This document shows positions 33,687 through 45,041 of a DNA stretch of 64,000 bases, piece after piece. Under the pieces are notes generated by a model that had not been told where the DNA came from, searched no databases, and was given only the letters and a program-made list of their open reading frames with translations. The DNA lies in NCBI GenBank assembly GCA_036250225.1, contig JAPZLL010000007.1, forward strand, positions 310,001 through 374,000, in the 5' to 3' direction. Every line of letters starts with the position of its first letter. Positions within the stretch are counted from its first letter, which is position 1. This stretch comes from Cercophora sp. LCS_1 (lineage: Eukaryota; Ascomycota; Sordariomycetes; Sordariales; Lasiosphaeriaceae). A program made the position numbers and the translations under genes.

Positions 33687-34220
33687 ACGCTCTTCAAAGG
33701 GACACGAGTCAAATCGAATCGGTGACAACGCGGACGAAAGAGGAAAGGAACGAGTTTAGTCTTAATGCGATAATCGACAAAAATCATTCTGTACAGTAAC
33801 GGCTCACTCGACCCGCGATGAAAACAACGCCGGGTACATATGTAATGGGACATACGAAGGCAAGGGGGAAGCAGAAAACAACAAAACGAAAATCGTACTT
33901 CTTGCATGGTGGATTTTTCTTTCTTTTCGGCAATTGGGGCGAGAGACAGTTTGGGAATAGGGAATAGGGTATGGTATGGTACGGTATGGATGGGATGTAT
34001 CGTGTTTCGAGCCGGTTATACCCTTGTTTTTTTTTCCTTGTTTGGCTCTGGCTTTGGTTGCTTGTGATACCACATTCGTTTGTTGCTTGTATTTTAAGGG
34101 GGTGGGGACCTGGTCGAGTTGAAACAAAGAGTTTTGACCACTTCAAATCTCAAAGTTGGATCAGTGGGCGAATGAATGCCTGTGATGCTCGTTTCTCGGG
34201 GTATAAACCTCAGCCGTAAC
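33687..34220. other. Convergent intergenic region stomatin / SPB4
   Basis: 3' UTRs of two convergent genes with A/T-rich stretches and a GGTATGGTATGG-like short repeat near 33970. No gene. Confidence 0.45.
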
Positions 34221-36175
34221 CTAATCAAAGCCCTCAAACTCTCCGTCACTCGCCTCAGCCGCCTTCGCCTCGTTTCGTTTCCTGACTTGGCCAATCAGCT
34301 CTTCGAGCTCCTTCTGCTCCTCCTTCTCCTTCTCCGTCATGGTGCTCATCCGCTGCGCCTCGCGCTTCCTCCTCTTCTTCTCCCGCCTCGCCAGCTTCGT
34401 ATCCTCGTTGTCGAGCTTGGCGCTCCATGCCTCGTTCTTCTTGCGTTTGAGGTCCTTCTCCCCGTCGGCGTTTGGCACAGCCGCCCGGTTCGCCTTTTCG
34501 GCCTTCCACTGTTCCAGCTCCTCCAGCCGTTTCTTCTCCCGAAGCTTGTCTTTGAAGGGGATGGCCTCGGTGTCGATACCCAATCCGAGGGATCTGTCGA
34601 TATCCTTGCCCTTGAGCTCCGGCATCTTGGGGAGCTCGATGAGACCCCATCCACGCGCGAGATCGAGCCAGTCGAGGTCGGCGACGCGGAAGATGGAGGT
34701 TGCTTGGTGCTCGATGTAGCTGCGCGCCCAGCTTACAAATGCGCGTTGGGCGAGCTGGAAGACTTCCCTGTCGGATCGTGCAAGCGCACGAATGGTAGCC
34801 GAGGCTTTTTCTGCCTCCTCGTCGGTGACGGAGATTGGGGGGCGTTCCAGGGGGGTGATGGGGGTTTGTCGGACTTCGAGGAGTTGGACATAGCCTTCCT
34901 CGCGGCCTGGTTGGAGCATGACCACGGCGAGACCGCGTCGACCGGCTCGTCCTGCGCGGCCGCAGCGGTGGATGAAGACTTTGGTGTCAGTTGGAGGGTC
35001 GTGTTGGACGACGAGGTCGACCTGGGGGATGTCGAGACCGCGGGCGGCGATATCGGTTGTGAGGAGGATGGTGGGCGAGGTTGCGTTGACGAAACGCTCA
35101 AAGTTCTTTTCGCGCACCTGGGGCTCCAGTTTGCCGTGGAGGGAGACCACGCTGAAGCCTGGCGGCAGGATGCTGGGGAGGACGCGAGCAAAGTATTTTA
35201 CCGCGAAGCAGGTTGAGAAAAAGACGATGGAGCGTTGAGGTCGGGGGTCGAGTTGCTCGAGGAGCTGACAGAGGGCGGGGAGTTTCTTGCTTGTGGGCGC
35301 CACGATGTATGTCATTTGGAGTGACATGGGCGTTTTCCGTTCTTGAATCACACCGCCGTCCTTGAGACTCTTCACCCTCACTGTAATCTTGTGAGGGTAT
35401 AACAACCCGACTGTTATCAACCGTTCAACTGCTTCGCTCAGCGAGGCGCTGAATAACCCTGTTCGGCGCTGCTTTGGCAGATAACCCAGAATGCGTGTAA
35501 GCTCCTGAGAGAACCCCAAGTCCAGCAAGCGATCCGCCTCATCCATGATGAGGACCTCAAAGCTGGCTGCTGGCGCCTTGACATAGGGGCTCGATAGAAG
35601 CTCCGCTAGACGCCCTGGGGTGGCAACGAGGAGGTTGGGTGATAATCGCAGAAAAGTGCTGAGATCTTCTGCCGCCTTGGTCGTGCCTCCCACCAAGAGT
35701 TGTGGTACAATCACCGGCTCTGTCGTCGCTGGCCTTTTTTCGTCACTCTTCGCATATGATAGAAGCTCGGCGGAGGGCGCGTGGAACTTTATGAGGGACA
35801 ATAGCACGTTGTGAATCTGGGAAGCCAGTTCGCGCGTGGGCGATATGATGATGCCCTGAACATGGTGTCGCTTCGCTGGTTCGTCACCTCGCAGCAGTCT
35901 CTGTGAGGCGGATCAGCCATGGTCTTCTACATTTCCAGCGCAAGTCTCACCTCAACTGCTGGAATCAAGAAAGCAAGCGTTTTCCCGCTGCCAGTGACCG
36001 CCTCCACGACGACATCCTTGTTGCCCCTGAAGATTTCAAGACATGATTTCTGGACTGGGGTGGGTTGCGCAAACCCCATAGATGCAAGATAGTCGAGCAT
36101 CCATTGCGCCAGACTAGGCGTCAGAGCGTCCCATGACCTGGGCGCTTTTCTAGGTCGTGGCTGATCGGGAGCCAT
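34221..36175 (-). CDS. SPB4: ATP-dependent rRNA helicase Spb4
   Basis: DEAD-box helicase needed for 60S ribosomal subunit assembly in the nucleolus. Two exons: 36175-35951 and 35900-34221; 634 aa, close to the family size. Motifs: Q motif near FAQPTPVQKSC, Walker A AVTGSGKT, PTRELA, DEAD in VLIMDEADRLLDLGF, then SAS instead of the usual SAT in the FSASLSEAVERL segment, SIVFFSTC, TTDIAARGLDIP and HRCGRAGRAG. A C-terminal domain (AFVSWARSYIEHQATSIFR to GWGLIELPKMPEL) and a Lys/Arg/Glu-rich tail (REKKRRKREAQR) are typical of Spb4/DDX55. The 50-nt intron lies just after the first helicase block. Confidence 0.94.
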
Positions 36176-37374
36176 ACTGGGGAATCTGCTGAAGCTCCCG
36201 CGCGTGCGTTCGCAGGACTTCCACGCAATTGACTTCAGAAAAAAGTTACAATCCCACCAACATTACTATCTTATCAGCGTATCGATAAGATGCTCGACGG
36301 CGCGATCCTGCAAGCTATTGGCCTGTGCACGGACCATGATCGCAAGCCACTGAGCGAAGATCCCCAAGTCTTCCCCGCCGCCGGCCATCGTGAACGCCCG
36401 AAAGCCCGCGCCTGTTTCCGAGACGAAAGGGATTGCGACGGAGTGGTGCCACGAGATTGCGCCGTGGCAGGGATTTGTGGTTGCTCGATTCCACCTGGGA
36501 ACAATCATTCCTCGAGTACGACACGGGCGTTGCGCTTGGTTGCGCCAGGTGATGACCCTTGCTTTGTGCTGCGGGATGCTGTCTTCGCAGTGATGTCAGT
36601 CAGCGTATCCCGAGCGAACCGGGCTCAACTAGCACCGAGGATCAGGGTGTTCATCAGATCCGCGGCAAACTTGGACACTGTTTTTTTAATCTAACCGAGA
36701 GCAAGAACAACTGTCTCCTTTCGATATCCACGTAGGAACCAAGAATCAGCATATTGCCAGAATTTTCTTCGGTTGGACATGACATGGGATCCCTCAGTGT
36801 CACATGCTCGCCGTAGAGGGATGCAATCATCGCGTGCGCACTGCCTCCCCTCCCACCCCCGACCGACCCAAGCAGCCCGTCCCGCACCAGCCGAAATTTT
36901 CACTCCCATTTTCCTTCGCAACCTGAACACCCGCCCTGGAACCGCCCCGATCGCATTGACGCGACGATCCGCTGCCCCCATCTTGTTCCCTGTTCGCCAA
37001 TAAGAAACGCCGGCGTTGATGTCAGCTTGCTGAGGCACACTTGCACAAGCTCCGCCGTCGCCGCTCAGAACACCGTCAAAAGACGACCCTTCCCTTTTTT
37101 GTTCCAGCCATGCGGTGGAGTCGTCCACTCCGCCGCATTACTTTTCATCACGCTGGACCCGATCACACAGATAGCGGCCATCTTGCGCCCCCAGCCGCCG
37201 CCCGTTATTGACGCCGTGGCCTCCGAGGACTTGACCACCACGCCGGCCGCCACGCGAGCCTCGAGGAAGGACAGCCATCTCCATTCTGCCTTTTGGCCCC
37301 TCCGATTCTACGACTTCCATCGATATTTGACGGGCGCCATTTCGCTGCCTGCCCTTCCGCCTTTTCCCTACAAC
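36176..37374. other. Divergent region SPB4 / DGK1
   Basis: Promoters of the two genes plus a low-confidence small ORF. The part 36690-37374 is C/T-rich, probably DGK1 5' UTR. The frame upstream of the DGK1 ATG is open for over 100 codons but has no in-frame ATG. Confidence 0.4.
36266..36654 (-). CDS. Possible small two-exon gene, unrecognised
   Basis: Weak candidate. A minus-strand frame runs from about 36508 to the stop at 36266 and looks protein-like: ISWHHSVAIPFVSETGAGF, then GGGEDLGIFAQWLAIMVRA. It stays open upstream through SIPQHKARVITWRNQAQRP to an AG at the end of a possible 49-nt intron (GTGCTA to GCGAAG). Beyond that a very short exon would start at the ATG at 36654. I know no family with this sequence, the start is uncertain, and it sits only 90 bp upstream of the SPB4 start on the same strand. 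Confidence 0.25.
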
Positions 37375-38559
37375 ATGTCTGTCCGAGGCACGCCCCTCGT
37401 GCCGGCGACGCCGCGGGTCATTTCTCCGAGCCCGACGCCTTCCGAACAAGATGCGGCGGACCGAGACTCGTACTTTGGGCCCGTGACAAGGTCAGCCGCG
37501 CGGAAGCGAATGGCCGGACCGGCTCCCGTCGAAGAGGAGCTGGACGAGGATGATGTTCCCGAGCTCCGAAGGGCTCGGACGAGGAGTCGCAGCCCGATGG
37601 ACACACGAAGACCGACGAGGCTAACGTCTGCCAAACGGGCGAAAACACCAAACGGCCACAAACCGGTCGCCTCGGCACCACTTACAAACGGCGCCCTCGG
37701 CTCTGAAAAGGCGACAAACGGCCACCTTTCACCGCCAACGCCGGCGATATACGCAGGCTGGAGCTGGAGGGATTTTAGTCGCAGTCCTAGTCCCCTCGGC
37801 CTCATCCCCATCCATCGCCGCTGGCGCGCCTTTGTCCACAAACACGAGGTGCCACGAAAAGCGCTACACGTATCAATCGGCTTCTTTGTCGTATGGCTCT
37901 ACCTTTCAGGCACGCAAACATACGCGGTATGCCCATATTTAATGGCAGCCTTGATACCCATTTCCCTCGTGGACGTTGCGCGCCATCACTACGCCCCGTT
38001 CAATCGGTTTTACGTCAAGGTTCTCGGCGCCTTGATGCGTGAGAGCGAATTCAGCGGTTACAATGGAGTTATATTTTACCTCCTGGGCGCGTGGATTGTT
38101 TTATACTCGTTCCCCAAAGATGTCGGCGTCATGGGGACTTTGCTTCTCAGCTGGTGCGACACAGCCGCCAGCACTTTTGGGAGACTTTACGGCCGCTATA
38201 CTCCCCGTATTCGCCGCGGAAAGTCCCTTGCTGGCTCCCTCGCGGCCTTTTTCGTGGGCGTCGGCACGGCTGCATGGTTCTGGGGGTGGTTGGCACCCAC
38301 GAAAGGACCATTCCCCGGTGATGAGCTCTTCATGTTCACCGGCTCGCTTCACCTTCCCGTAAAGGTGTGCGAACTTGTTAGTCTCACCCCCGCCCAAGCC
38401 ACTGTTTCCGGTGGAGTTGCCCTGGGCATTGTGAGTTTGTGGTCTGGTTTCGTGGCGGCAGCCAGTGAGGTGGTTGATCTTTTCGGGTGGGATGACAACC
38501 TTACGATTCCCGTTTTGAGCGGTCTAGGAATCTGGGGGTTCCTCAAGATTTTTGGTTAG
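37375..38559 (+). CDS. DGK1: CTP-dependent diacylglycerol kinase Dgk1
   Basis: ER membrane enzyme that makes phosphatidate from diacylglycerol using CTP. Single exon, 394 aa, starting at the first in-frame ATG (MSVRGTPLVPATP). The N-terminal 130 residues are disordered, Ser/Arg-rich and acidic. Conserved parts are HKHEVPRKALHVSIGFFVVW, YLMAALIPISLVDVARHH, RESEFSGYNGVIFYLLGAW, LLSWCDTAASTFGRLYGRY and RRGKSLAGSLAAFFVG. Several membrane segments run to the end (VALGIVSLWSGFVAAASEVV, then a short tail). The order and the CTP-kinase-like D-T-A-A motif agree with fungal Dgk1. The Spb4 gene is divergent upstream. Confidence 0.93.
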   Translation: MSVRGTPLVPATPRVISPSPTPSEQDAADRDSYFGPVTRSAARKRMAGPAPVEEELDEDDVPELRRARTRSRSPMDTRRPTRLTSAKRAKTPNGHKPVASAPLTNGALGSEKATNGHLSPPTPAIYAGWSWRDFSRSPSPLGLIPIHRRWRAFVHKHEVPRKALHVSIGFFVVWLYLSGTQTYAVCPYLMAALIPISLVDVARHHYAPFNRFYVKVLGALMRESEFSGYNGVIFYLLGAWIVLYSFPKDVGVMGTLLLSWCDTAASTFGRLYGRYTPRIRRGKSLAGSLAAFFVGVGTAAWFWGWLAPTKGPFPGDELFMFTGSLHLPVKVCELVSLTPAQATVSGGVALGIVSLWSGFVAAASEVVDLFGWDDNLTIPVLSGLGIWGFLKIFG

Positions 38560-41500
38560 AGGCAGGTAATGAGGTTCAACACGACTTGAGACTAGGGAGA
38601 AATTGCATGGTGGCTCGATAGCTTCCACAGACATACCGTGTACAGACTAATTCTCGATGCATAACATGGCGTTTGGAGGCAGCTGTCGTTTGGGTTGGCT
38701 GATGATGAGGGCAATGACAGGAAGGCCCGGCGTAGGGAACGAGGAGGGACGACAGGACAGCCTAGATCATCACAAATCTCAATTCTCCGTACCATTCATT
38801 GCCTGCCCGCAGCGAGCACCGGCTCTCTTCTTGGCTCACCCGAGTTTACGGTGTCACCTACCCCACCCAGCCAAGGTCCAAGTGTGTGTAACATCTCGGA
38901 GCAGTCGAAAACTTGACCCCGCAAAGCGCGCAGCTGGTTAGGATGCCTAGCTGGACAAGCTTTCCCCATCTTGACGACGTGTCTTTCTCTCTTGGGTGGA
39001 GTCGAAGGCGCCATTCTCGCGATAATGCTCTGGAATTTGCGATTCGAAGTGACCGAGAGCGGTCCGTCGCCAAGGCGCCTCTACTTTCTCCCAGGCCGCA
39101 TTTTGTGACAGGCGGGTCGAAGCACCGTGACAGGGGATCTTGAGATGTCTTGCATTCGGCTTCGGGCAGGAGGCAGGCTGGCACCAGAAATGGAAAGAAG
39201 GGTTCGAGAATCGGCGGGGGCTTCGGGGCAGGGGCAGCTTCTGGGCCGCGCTTTCCTGGGTTAATCGGACCAGGCCCGCGTCCCAAAACTTTGACTTCAT
39301 TTGAACTTTTTTTTCCTGGCTCAAAACTTCAATTGACACAGCATTTCGTTCACTTCTCTTCCCGCTGTCCCACAAAAGCAATTAACCCGATCGTCACATC
39401 TGCCACAAGATACGGGACGCAGACCTGTGCCTTACACCGAGATCCCTGCCACCTCTCAACGGCCAACCAGTGCTCTTCATGCAAAGCATCGCTGCTGTCC
39501 GGATACAACTGGCAAGCTGCTGCTGCGACAGCGGAACCGGACGCCATGCACCCCAAACCGAAGACAGCGGTCGTTCATGAAGAGGAACAAGAAACATACT
39601 TGGTTACCTAGGACCGGTAGGTACTGATTCTTCTTCTTTGTGTCCGTCTTCATTTTCCAATGGCATCCACACCCGCTTCTCCAGCTGGACCGATTCTCAT
39701 TCGCGCCGCACAAAGTCCTCGGTTCCCACCCCGTTTCGGACGAGTGGTAATCTGTATGTTCATGTACGATTTCTCATGGACCTCTCAGAGGGCGCCCTCG
39801 AGGGCTGGCTGTGGCGTCGTCGTCCTATAGAATCGTGCCCAGTCATCAAATGGCAGCCCAAGTCTGGTTTGACTGCATTTCCTAATTCCACCTGGGCCCT
39901 TATGTTACATTTCGCCGTACCCACACGGTTCTTGTCGGGCCCGTTCCTTCTCGAAGCCAGAGAGATGATGGGGGGTGGACGCTGCAGCGAATGCTTCGGA
40001 CGTGCAGGAGGGTTTTGATGCGTTGTCTCTCAACTGCTGGCCCGAGCCTGCATTGCCCCGTTTGCACATCATCCACGGGTCAGCGTTCTCCATTGAGACG
40101 ACGAGCTCCCAGCCTTCCTGCTCCCCCTATGCGTTGTTCCGCCCAACCCGTCTCCGCCTTTTGGCGATGATCCTTGGGGAAAATGGGATCGAATTTTCTG
40201 CCGGGTGCTCTGACGCAATGTCACGACGGCCATTGGGGTCTCCACGACGCGGGAAGGAAGGCAGGCCAGCGCCGGCCAGTCCTGCAGAGAGGAGAGGGAA
40301 GCAAACTAGCTCGAATACTAACTGGGTCCAGTTTATCGGCTCCTCCCATCACTGGTCGAACGATCCCCCGTCTTCGAACCATTGCTCTCCCGTTGGTTGA
40401 ACGAGATCGGCGGCCTCTACTTCTGCGCATGCCTTGCAAGTCATGCCCCTTCCCCCGCCCTTATCGCGTCTGCTCCATGCAGTTGTCAAAACGGAGGGGC
40501 AAGTTTGTCGTCGTCCACGATGCAGCCTGCGGGCACGCTGCCGTTTTAGGTTGGCTTGCGAGGAGCTGAGCCCGGGAGGACTCACCCTCCGCAAGGCATT
40601 CTGTCTTTTGACACTGTCCGCTTCTGCAGCCACCAACATAAAAGCAAGCGCTAGAGAGAGGATAAACATGCCCGTACTCGGACCTTGGATAACGGAGGAC
40701 TAGATTGTGTGGCCCTTCAATACGCCGAGCTTGAACCTGAGGGCTCTCCCGTCAAACGTGACGCCAAACGAGAGACTTTGCATGGCTCGGCTTCCACGTT
40801 TTCCGTCACTAGTTTGACGTACATGACTTGAGACTGCCGTACATGCTACCCTCAGTCGACTTAGCCGATTGACATGACCAAGGCACCCACCGGTAGCATT
40901 GCCTTGCATAGGCTGTCGGAATGGTCAGACTGTGTCCCTAACAAGGCACACGGATTCGACTGTCGTGTGTCTTGGTAAGTGTCACTGTTGATACTTACGA
41001 GGCTTGTGTGATCTGGTGTCAGTTGGCACGCCAAACAGAATTCCACAGCAGAGAGCTGAGTTCTAGTCTCGCATGCCTGGCGTCCGAGGCGTGAACCGCC
41101 GGCAGCCGGCTCCCGATCTTTGTGGCCGACATGACTCCTCGGCCCACACCATGAGGTATGGCATATCTGCAGAGCCTTGCAGGGCCGCTGCCCTCCCTTA
41201 TGAGGGGCTTCTCTTCATGGCTCGGACGCAACCGGGGCCCCAAAAAGGAGAAACGTCGTTCCCCACGCCGGCAGAAGAACGATTTCTGGCGAATAAGAGG
41301 GCCAAAGCACAGCGAATCCGCCCTGGACCAATGGGATATTCCGAATTCCTGAATATTCAGAGCAAGTCCCCAACGTCTCTGCAACGGTGCAGCGCAGACT
41401 GGAGGCGCACAGGCCAGTGGTCGGGTGTAGTTGATGCCCCTCTAAAAGTAAAATTCGGTCCCTCAGCCTTTTCGAACAACACATTGCCCGACTAGATGCA

Positions 41501-42496
41501 TCACTGCCTAACCCGGCTTTACGACACTTGTTTGACTTCCGCGACTTTCTTTCCGAGCCAACGAGAAGGCAGCCCACGGCAAGCAGATCCAACGCCGCTT
41601 TTGCCATCTGATTAGCGTCAGCATGCACGCTTGCTGGTCGTCACCGACCCCCAAGGTTCCGGTACTCCACCCAGCGTCCAGTCGTTCGTCTGGTCCCGGC
41701 CCGCCTCTTGTGCGATACAGCGTATGGCTTTCGCTTGCGGCCATCCAGCCCGTTGCACATCTGATGACCGCCAGAATTTGTGACGGGCCTGGGATGCCGG
41801 TTTCTCACCTCCACCGTCGGCTAGCCTGTCACACGCCGTTTCCCTCCTCCATCCCACCGTCGCTTGGTTTGGTTCCCAGTCAAGGCCCCTGCTCGTGCCT
41901 CCGACGTCCTCTTGGTTTCCCTTCCTCGACGCATTGGCTACGCTCACCCCTCCCGGACACTCCATTCTAGACCCTGCCGTTGAGCCTCCGGTGCCTATCC
42001 TCTAGCCCGCATCGTTCCCTTTTTGCCTCCATGTATCTGAACTTTGTGCCCCCGCCGCCGGCAGACGGGAGTTACAAACTTTTGAGCCGGAATCCCTTGC
42101 CCCTGCGGTCCCGAACAAGGCATGCCCACCAATACAAGGCGTGATAGTTGCCTCTCGGCATATGCATCTTTTTTCTCTCATCTTTCTCTGAGCAATGAAA
42201 ACTGGCCGGCAAACCAATCCGAGTCTTGCCTGGCTGCTCAATGGCTCCAGGGATCACCCCATGGGCCGTGGAATTCGTCTTCCTCGTTGGTCTGTTCCCA
42301 CGGCAAGAGCACGGGCGAGTGGCCTGCCGCTCTGGGACCTAGCCGCGTCGTTTGTCACCGTCATCTTCATCTACATCCCAATCTCTTCCGGTCCCAAGCG
42401 GGGTTGAGGGGATGCTCGACGAATAGATGCACCGCGTCTTATCCTGCTCGAGGTCCTGATGTCAGGATGTCGTCGGCGGGGGTGGTGTCGAAAAAG

Positions 42497-42504
42497 TATA
42501 AAAG
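42497..42504 (+). promoter_or_regulatory. TATA box of KXD1
   Basis: Perfect TATAAAAG 286 bp before the KXD1 ATG, implying a 5' UTR of roughly 250 bp. Confidence 0.5.
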
Positions 42505-42681
42505 GGGCCGTCGTTGACGGGTTTCCTCTGGCTTCTCTTTCTCCTTTTCTCATCACTTTCTCTGCTCTTCAGACTGCAAACACAAGCCCCCATCCCCAAG
42601 CCCTTGCCACTTTTCAAGAGACTTGCCCCTTTGTCCAAGTCCCACCCTTCAAGACATACTTTGGTCCCGCGTTTGCTCAGG

Positions 42682-42683
42682 CA

Positions 42684-42714
<31 letters not shown>

Positions 42715-42740
42715 CACACGCACACACACACACACACACC
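42682..42740 (+). repeat. (CA)n microsatellite in KXD1 5' UTR
   Basis: About 29 CA units, interrupted at two places by CACG, end 42 bp before the KXD1 start codon. Seen directly; its place between TATA box and ATG puts it in the likely transcript leader. Confidence 0.85.
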
Positions 42741-42782
42741 CCCATCCACACACCTTCCCTCACCACACCGTTGCACAACACA

Positions 42783-43568
42783 ATGTCTGCCTACTATTCC
42801 GGCCAGTACTACAACACTGCTGATGCTCTCCCCATCCCTGCCGGGAAGGGTCAGTATCAGTACGGTTCGCAGTATCCCTATTACACCAGCGGTGAGAGCA
42901 CCTACTCGGTGTCACCGCCGGAGGATTTGGAGGCTTCGGTCAGTTCCGAGTCTGGCGTCACTTCCTACGGCAACTCGTACTCTGTCACCACCTCCAGCTA
43001 TGCGGGCAGCAGCCAAGGCGAATATGACAGCGCCGGATCTGCGAGCGGCATCGAACTCAACGAATATATGCAAGATCGGTTTGCCGACACCTTCAACCCG
43101 CTTCCGCTTGACAACTGCACGGTCAAGCAGGCGCAAACGTGAGCCTAATTCCCCGTTTGCTGTGTCGCATTTGCTAATTCGCGTTGTCTAGATCTGGCCA
43201 CCTCAACGCAAAGCACCGCGAACTGCTTGAGCTCCAGGCGAAAGCCCAGGCTCGCCTCGCAAAGTCCCGCGCTCGTTTTGCGCAGGGGTTGGAGGATGCG
43301 CGCGAGGTACGAAACGACCTCGAGTGGACCCAAAAGAAAGTGACGTGAGTTTTCCCATTTCCAGCTGCCAATTCCCGGTTCGCCATCTTCGAGTCGTGCG
43401 CTAGCCAGCGCGGCAAGAAGCGGCACATGGAGCGCCAACCGGCCGTTTGGAAGAAAGCGAGCTAACGGATGCGTGAATCACAGAGCCCTCAAATCGAAGG
43501 CGTCAAAGAAGCACTCCAAGGAGTACGAGAAGGCGCGGGCGAGATACCCATCTCCCGACTCCTACTGA
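42783..43568 (+). CDS. KXD1: KxDL protein Kxd1 (BLOC-1-like complex subunit)
   Basis: Likely subunit of the endosomal BLOC-1-type complex. Three exons: 42783-43138, 43192-43344, 43484-43568; 197 aa. The N-terminal half is Tyr/Ser/Gly-rich and disordered. The conserved part starts at ELNEYMQDRFADTFNPLPLD and continues HLNAKHRELLELQAKAQARL, FAQGLEDAREVRNDLEWTQK and KVTALKSKASKKHSKEY, the KxDL domain with the RNDLE core. It ends in ARYPSPDSY. Both introns have GTGAGC or GTGAGT donors and restore frame as T-S-G and T-A-L. The fungal KxDL identification is from family recall; the layout, disorder plus C-terminal coiled coil, agrees. Confidence 0.85.
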
Positions 43569-45041
43569 TTTCTCATTTTGGTGTTTTTGCTAATTTCTTG
43601 TAATCGTGTGTTTGCTATTATCTGTTTTTGGGCCGGATATCCAAGCGGTTGCATTCTTAGCACAATACCCATGTTTTCCTCATTTTCGGGTCTTGACGCC
43701 AAAGCAAAACGGAGAGCAGCGCAGGGCTTGGAGACAGCCTTGGAGAGGAGATGACGTTGAGACGAGGCTCGGCAAAAAATAGCCGCGAGAGGGTCTGTTC
43801 AGGGGGGAAAAAGATGAGTGTGGGCGGACGGATCTGGGTCCTGCAGCAGTCGACGATTTTTGCGATCTCACGCCCCCTCCCGCGCAGCCCTGTTTTTTTC
43901 CCTGTCTTCCATGCGCGGAGCGGCTGTTTCACGACGTTATGAGCTGTGATTGGACGAGCGGCATGATTCTGGAGCTAGGGGGGGATGAAAAGTGCCGGCG
44001 TTTGCTAAAGTACAGGTACAATGGCGCTCGCTGCAAGATGCGGTTTCCCCACGAGGGAACCCCATGGGCGAACAGGCGCCAGGGCTGCAGTAGTCCTGCG
44101 GCCCGGTCAACGGCTAGGTAGCTTTATTCATCAGGGGCGTTTCCGGGGAGGCTGGGCACCGTTGCTTCCCCTCAGTGACGGGCTCGGTGGTTCGGCAGGT
44201 GCCGGTGGAGGACTTTGTCACTTGTCTGATCCGGATAATGATGAGCACCAGCGAGCTTTTCCGTTTCGGGGGGTCTTGCGGAGGGTCTGGAGAGGCTGCG
44301 AAGGGAGGTTACTCCCTTTTGGGGTAAAGGCTCAAGGGGAGATTACGGCGGCCGATCACGGGTTTCTTTGCTGCTAACGGAGGAGAGAAGAGGGGGGGGG
44401 GGGTGGGTGGTACTGGTCTTGTCTCCGTTGGGCTTCTCTCTGTTCAAACTGATGAATTTTACGGCGTAGATGGACGGCGGAACGGGGATCTCTTATTGGG
44501 TCCGCTTTTTTCCTTCTCTCCATAGGCTACGTAGCGTGTTTTTTTCTGGATCTCCGTTGTTCGTAGGGTATCGCCTCGTATCGTAGAGAATGAACGTTTC
44601 TTATCCACTCCCCCGTGCGGTTCCCCCACTGGTGAACTACCCCCATACAGTGTCTATCTCGACTGTCCCTCCTCTTCCACGCCTCTTCGTAGACGGACAA
44701 GGCCTCTTGGGCACTGTGCTGTTTTTGGATCCGGATCTGGATCATGTGACGAGAGGTGGTGATGCCCAACCTGATATGCGAGGCACGGACACCTTGGTTC
44801 CCCTGGTTTTGAAGGTTACGATGCCGCGTCACGTGATACCCCTAAGTTGCCATGGCCCCCAACTTTGGTGTCCAACTTGGGTTCGACCTGGGTTGTGATG
44901 GAATGATGATTGGCAGTGGAAGATTGGTGCGTGGCATGGTTGAATGCGGTATGCAATATTCAAGCCACTGAGCGGGATTTTTTCTCCGTTCCTGGTGGGG
45001 GGTTGGGTTTGGCGTGGGTAAAAGTGCAACTTTCCAAGAGT
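43569..45041. other. 1.5-kb intergenic region downstream of KXD1
   Basis: Convergent with the minus-strand gene at 45042. A run of 12 G lies at 44392-44403. No gene supported. Confidence 0.4.

Larger units (their letters stand above)
38560..42782. other. 4.2-kb region without a supported gene
   Basis: Long gap between DGK1 and KXD1. Many open frames of 60-150 codons on both strands, none with a known domain or splicing pattern. It ends with a TATA box and 5' UTR of KXD1. I see no transposon, satellite or RNA gene. It may be regulatory or encode a non-coding transcript. Confidence 0.4.

Noticed and set aside
32814..33728. 304-codon minus-strand open frame opposite the stomatin gene
   Set aside because: Asp/Leu/Gly-rich antisense shadow without any family pattern.
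34176..35216. 346-codon plus-strand open frame opposite SPB4
   Set aside because: Antisense shadow of a well-supported DEAD-box gene.
42459..43142. Upstream extension of the KXD1 frame through the CA repeat (Thr-His repeat protein)
   Set aside because: It reads microsatellite DNA between the TATA box and a good ATG; the conserved protein starts at 42783.
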